Source of the DNA: Larix sibirica
Taxonomy: Eukaryota; Streptophyta; Pinopsida; Pinales; Pinaceae
Direction of reading: 5' to 3'
DNA length: 22,587 nucleotides
NCBI GenBank assembly: GCA_004151065.3
Contig: NWUY0304654764.1
Coordinates: 1-22,587 of the forward strand
Shown one piece after another: positions 19,940 through 22,587 of this stretch (position 1 is its first letter; each line of letters opens with the position of its first letter). Below the pieces are notes generated by a model. That model ran no database searches, was not told where the DNA came from, and was given only the letters and a program-made list of their open reading frames with translations. The position numbers were made by a program, and so were the translations under genes.

Positions 19940-20138
19940 TAACTATCTCGGGGTAACTCCAACATGAGCTCAGGAAAGGGAAAGGACTTCTTCAATTTAG
20001 CAGATTCAAATTCCAAATCAAATTCCTACAAAATCACAATCACTTGGAATAATCTCCCCCAATTATTCATCGAGTAAAGATATGATGGAATGGACTGGTA
20101 TTTGCAATCACTATTGTGCATTGAATAAGTATATAGTG
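19940..20138 (-). pseudogene. Ty3/gypsy RNase H C-terminal remnant
   Basis: After the TAA at 20139 the same frame continues HYILIQCTIVIANTSPFHHI, then TR-stop-IIGGDYSK. A frameshift near 20055 then leads to EFDLEFESAKLKKSFPFPEL. This is the expected end of RNase H, which removes the RNA strand of the RNA-DNA hybrid. Several stops lie within it. Confidence 0.75.
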
Positions 20139-20750
20139 TTAAAGATGTTGGATAGCATGGAATTCTACCAAGGCCAAATTCTCTACATTATAATATCGAA
20201 GCTTAGGTCGAGTGAGACTCTTGCTTATATAATACATTATCTGCTCTTGATGTAGGTCATCTTCTTTAACCAAAACCATGCCAATGGATGATTCAGATGT
20301 TGCAAGGTATAACAGGAAATATTTACTATAGTCCAGAGGACTAAGCAATGGGGTGGACATCAGGGCCTTTTTCAAGGCATCAAATGACCAGTGCGCAAAA
20401 TAATTAAATATAAATAAGACTCCCTTTCTAAAAAGGTGCATGAAACCTTTTGTAACCTCGGCATAATTGGCGACAAATAGTTTGAAAAAGTTAACCTTTC
20501 CCGGACAAATTTTTAGTTGGTGAATATTATGTGGGGGAGTAAACTTCACTATTGCCTCAACCTTAAACAGGTCTACCATAATCCCATACTTGGAAATAAT
20601 GAAGCTAAGCAATAACCCAGGCATGACACAAAAGATTAACTTATGCGGATTCAATCTAATTCTATAATATTTACATCTATCAAATATTGCTTTAAGATGT
20701 GTAGGATGTTCTACTCTCTTCCTAGACCTAGTGAACAAATCATGCAAATA
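20139..20750 (-). pseudogene. Ty3/gypsy reverse transcriptase C-terminal part and RNase H start
   Basis: This is the longest clean frame in the window, about 203 codons. It begins at the active-site loop YLHD (20739-20750), where the first Asp of the usual YxDD is replaced by His, so the polymerase would be inactive. SRKRVEHPTHL, the thumb (YYRIRLNPHK) and a connection segment (GKVNFFKLFVANYAEVTKGF) follow. RNase H begins with LYLATSESSIGMVLVKEDD and reaches NVENLALVEFHAIQHL before a TAA. There is no genuine ATG at its start: the codon at 20745-20747 is TTG inside the polyprotein. Confidence 0.9.
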
Positions 20751-21100
20751 AGCCTTGACAATATTTTTATGTCATGAAAAGCATACGACATAGCCTGTTA
20801 GAATGTATCTCCAACATTTTTGAAACCAAAAGTAATTTTATCGTAGGAAAATGTGCCCCAAGGAAGGATAAATGTAGTTTTGTGCTGATCTTCGGGATGG
20901 ATCTTAATTTGTTTGTAACCAGAGAATCCATCCACAAACGAAAATATTGAATTTATAGCACATTCCTCAATAATCTGATCAATTAATGGAGTATTTTAGT
21001 TTTCTTTTGGACAAGCTTTGTTCAGATCTAAAAAGTGAGTACACACATCAATGGTCCCCTGTTTCTTATCGACAAGAATTGGGTTAGATACCCATTCAAT
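20751..21100 (-). pseudogene. Ty3/gypsy reverse transcriptase, N-terminal half
   Basis: The minus strand gives DKKQGTIDVCTHFLDLNKAC, then SFVDGFSGYKQIKIHPEDQH and PWGTFSYDKITFGFKNVG, which are the finger and palm motifs of the polymerase. The first catalytic Asp is kept at 20930-20932. In-frame TAA codons follow PKEN near 20997 and TF near 20804. A frameshift of one or two bases near 20765 moves the reading into the next frame, where KAYLHDLF begins. Confidence 0.88.
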
Positions 21101-21317
21101 TAAGGGAACTAGGTAGATAAATCCAATTCTTTACTTCTACCTTAATGGTAGCTACCTTGCAAGGCTTTACTAGTCATAACCGATGTAAAACAAGTTTCAC
21201 ATTTTAATACATTTTAATCTCATGTTCAACAATTTGGGGATCAATGCCTGCCATTTCCTCATATAAACAAGAAAAAATGACATGATACTCCTTGAATAGA
21301 GTAGTGTAAGTCTATAT

Positions 21318-22060
21318 TTAATAAGGAGAGCAATCTGCTTCGATCAAAACATTCTCAACAATACCGAGTTTATTATAAATGTTAATTCGTATGCTTTTCA
21401 AAATATTAACCATATTTCCCTTTGTGTACACATCGTGTGTCAAGAGTGGACTCTCATGCCAATTAAAGTATCTAGGTATGATAATAACCTTCTCTCCAAC
21501 TTCCATTATTATCAGCTCGGGATGAAAATATGACCGATGGTGCATATCTTTCCAAGGTCTCTCAATACAAGTCATGGATTTGAAAATGGACTCATTAGAT
21601 GGTAAGACCATGTTGAAAAAATCCTAGGAAATAGGAGAGATGAAGGCCTATATGGGTTAAATAAATTGATCATATTCCTATAATGCTGAAGGGTTCTAAT
21701 AAATGTCTGCATAATAAAATTGAATATCCTTATAAGCAATCTTTGCTCCAAACAATGGCATAGCCATCCCTATAAATCCATTCCCTTTAACCAACATAGA
21801 GGGGTCCGACACTACCAAAGATCTTCAAAATAATATTTGAAAAAAGAAAATTACGTAGCCATAGGGTTCGTGGCGATTAATGAAATCACATACATAGGAC
21901 AAGAGTTAATGCAAGAAATGGGAAAAAGGAGATGAAAAGTTCCCATCCGAGCATGATACATTCCAACACCCACATTTTCGCACACCCTCATGGAATTGTC
22001 CACCAACGGAACATTGGGTCCTACCGAGGAAGCTGAGTCAGGCCTACAATAGGACAATTG
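21318..22060 (-). pseudogene. Ty3/gypsy protease-RT linker remnant
   Basis: Two open stretches, 21851-22057 (DQLSYCRPDS, ENVGVGMYHARMGTFH) and 21318-21611 (SNESIFKSMTCIERPWKDMH, GIVENVLIEADCSPY), correspond to the polyprotein segment between protease and reverse transcriptase. Between them (21612-21850) the frame is lost through many stops. The role of this spacer is not well defined, but its conserved order supports a single continuous insertion. Confidence 0.75.
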
Positions 22061-22190
22061 ATCAATCGTAATAATATTTATCTAATGAGGGAATCAAATG
22101 ACTCAGAACATTAAGGGTACTAAAACCATTATCACATCAGTCCAACTACATCCCAAGAAGAGGTTTGAATCTAATGGAGTATCGACAACA

Positions 22191-22373
22191 TCAACCTCTA
22201 CAGAGATTATTTTTACCCCTAGTTAAACTAGGAAGGAAGGCGCGTAGCCCATGAGGTCTAAAAGAATGTCCATCAAAAGATTTCAATGTGGTAGGTGAAG
22301 TCACAATCTTAGATGATCCTAGGGCTCTTAAACAAGATAAGGACATCACATAGGTAGAAGCTCCTTCATCCAA
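22191..22373 (-). pseudogene. Ty3/gypsy aspartic protease remnant
   Basis: Reads ILDEGASTYVMSLSCLRALG, with the catalytic Asp at 22368-22370, followed by FDGHSFRPHG. The protease cleaves the Gag-Pol polyprotein. D-E-G in place of D-S/T-G appears to be normal for this plant lineage, so I do not count it as damage. A stop sits a few codons upstream (ELID then TGA, near 22388). The frame ends in a region with further indels, after which VDVVDTPLDSNLFLGCSW (about 22145-22198) continues the expected sequence in another frame. Confidence 0.85.
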
Positions 22374-22587
22374 TATAGTTTCAATCTATTAGTTCCACGA
22401 GATGAAACTTGGATCTGGAATGCATCATAATGGGGAATTTACAGCTTTGCAACTTCGAGGTTTTTGGATCAAATATTATTAGGTGAGAGTCATCATGATC
22501 GAAAGCGCCAATGGTAAATAAAAACATTTTTTTCTAATTTGCTTATTATACATATTATAACTAATGGGGAGGGGAGAGGAGGGCAGG

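Larger units (their letters stand above)
18634..22530 (-). mobile_element. Decayed Ty3/gypsy (Tat-like) retrotransposon pol remnant
   Basis: On the minus strand the remnant runs in canonical Ty3/gypsy order: gag-pol junction residues (FDHDDSHLIIFDP, about 22460-22510), protease, linker, reverse transcriptase, RNase H, integrase with zinc-binding, core and C-terminal parts, and a final TAG at 18634-18636. Integrase after RNase H is diagnostic of Ty3/gypsy rather than copia. The DEGAS protease motif and SRKRVEHPTHL after the active-site loop recall the plant Tat/Ogre lineage; that assignment is from memory. All frames are interrupted and neither LTR nor primer-binding site was seen within the window. 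The left half of the element (gag, 5' LTR) would lie beyond 22587. If this is mitochondrial DNA, the element is a nuclear import. Confidence 0.93.

Noticed and set aside
18634-22530. Reassigned TGA codon (Trp) instead of pseudogene decay
   Set aside because: TAA and TAG stops and several frameshifts also occur, so a changed code cannot rescue the frames.

Overview
The window looks like gene-poor plant DNA. It contains decayed pieces of at least two plant LTR-retrotransposon types, one Ty3/gypsy and one Ty1/copia, plus a third gag-like remnant that I could not place. I found no intact protein-coding gene, tRNA, rRNA or CRISPR array. The middle part (about 9.9-14.4 kb) has short purine and pyrimidine runs and scattered aagcaag-type words, with no codon structure. 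That texture resembles intergenic DNA of a large seed-plant mitochondrial genome that has absorbed nuclear retroelements. A nuclear repeat-rich region is the main alternative and cannot be excluded from the sequence alone. No conserved mitochondrial exon was recognised to settle it.

Layout: 1-3.3 kb is mostly unrecognised, with a small hypothetical ORF, a Pro/Lys-rich open frame and two short dispersed repeats. 3.4-5.4 kb (minus strand) reads as a decayed gag-like region: a CCHC zinc knuckle, then a Gln-rich stretch, then Asn/Gly/Ser-rich degenerate repeats. 5.8-6.4 kb is a locally G+C-rich block. 7.2-7.8 kb (minus) is a Ty1/copia protease plus gag-pre-integrase fragment. 7.8-16.7 kb is unrecognised intergenic DNA with tandem repeats, a TA microsatellite and a few unsupported small ORFs. 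16.77-17.57 kb (plus) holds a broken open frame of unknown family. 18.6-22.5 kb (minus) is a Ty3/gypsy pol remnant of the plant Tat-like type, in the order protease, linker, reverse transcriptase, RNase H, integrase. It is broken by many stops and frameshifts.

Nothing here forms a working pathway. Every retroelement piece is inactive by direct reading: in-frame stops, frameshifts, a YLHD in place of YxDD in the reverse transcriptase, and Glu in place of the first catalytic Asp of the integrase. All recognisable retroelement pieces read on the minus strand. The most useful leads are the unplaced gag-like and 16.8 kb open frames, a 48-nt inverted dispersed repeat shared by 2.5 kb and 13.5 kb, and a codon-periodic repeat field at 3.4-4.6 kb. 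Family names come from remembered motifs, not from a database search.
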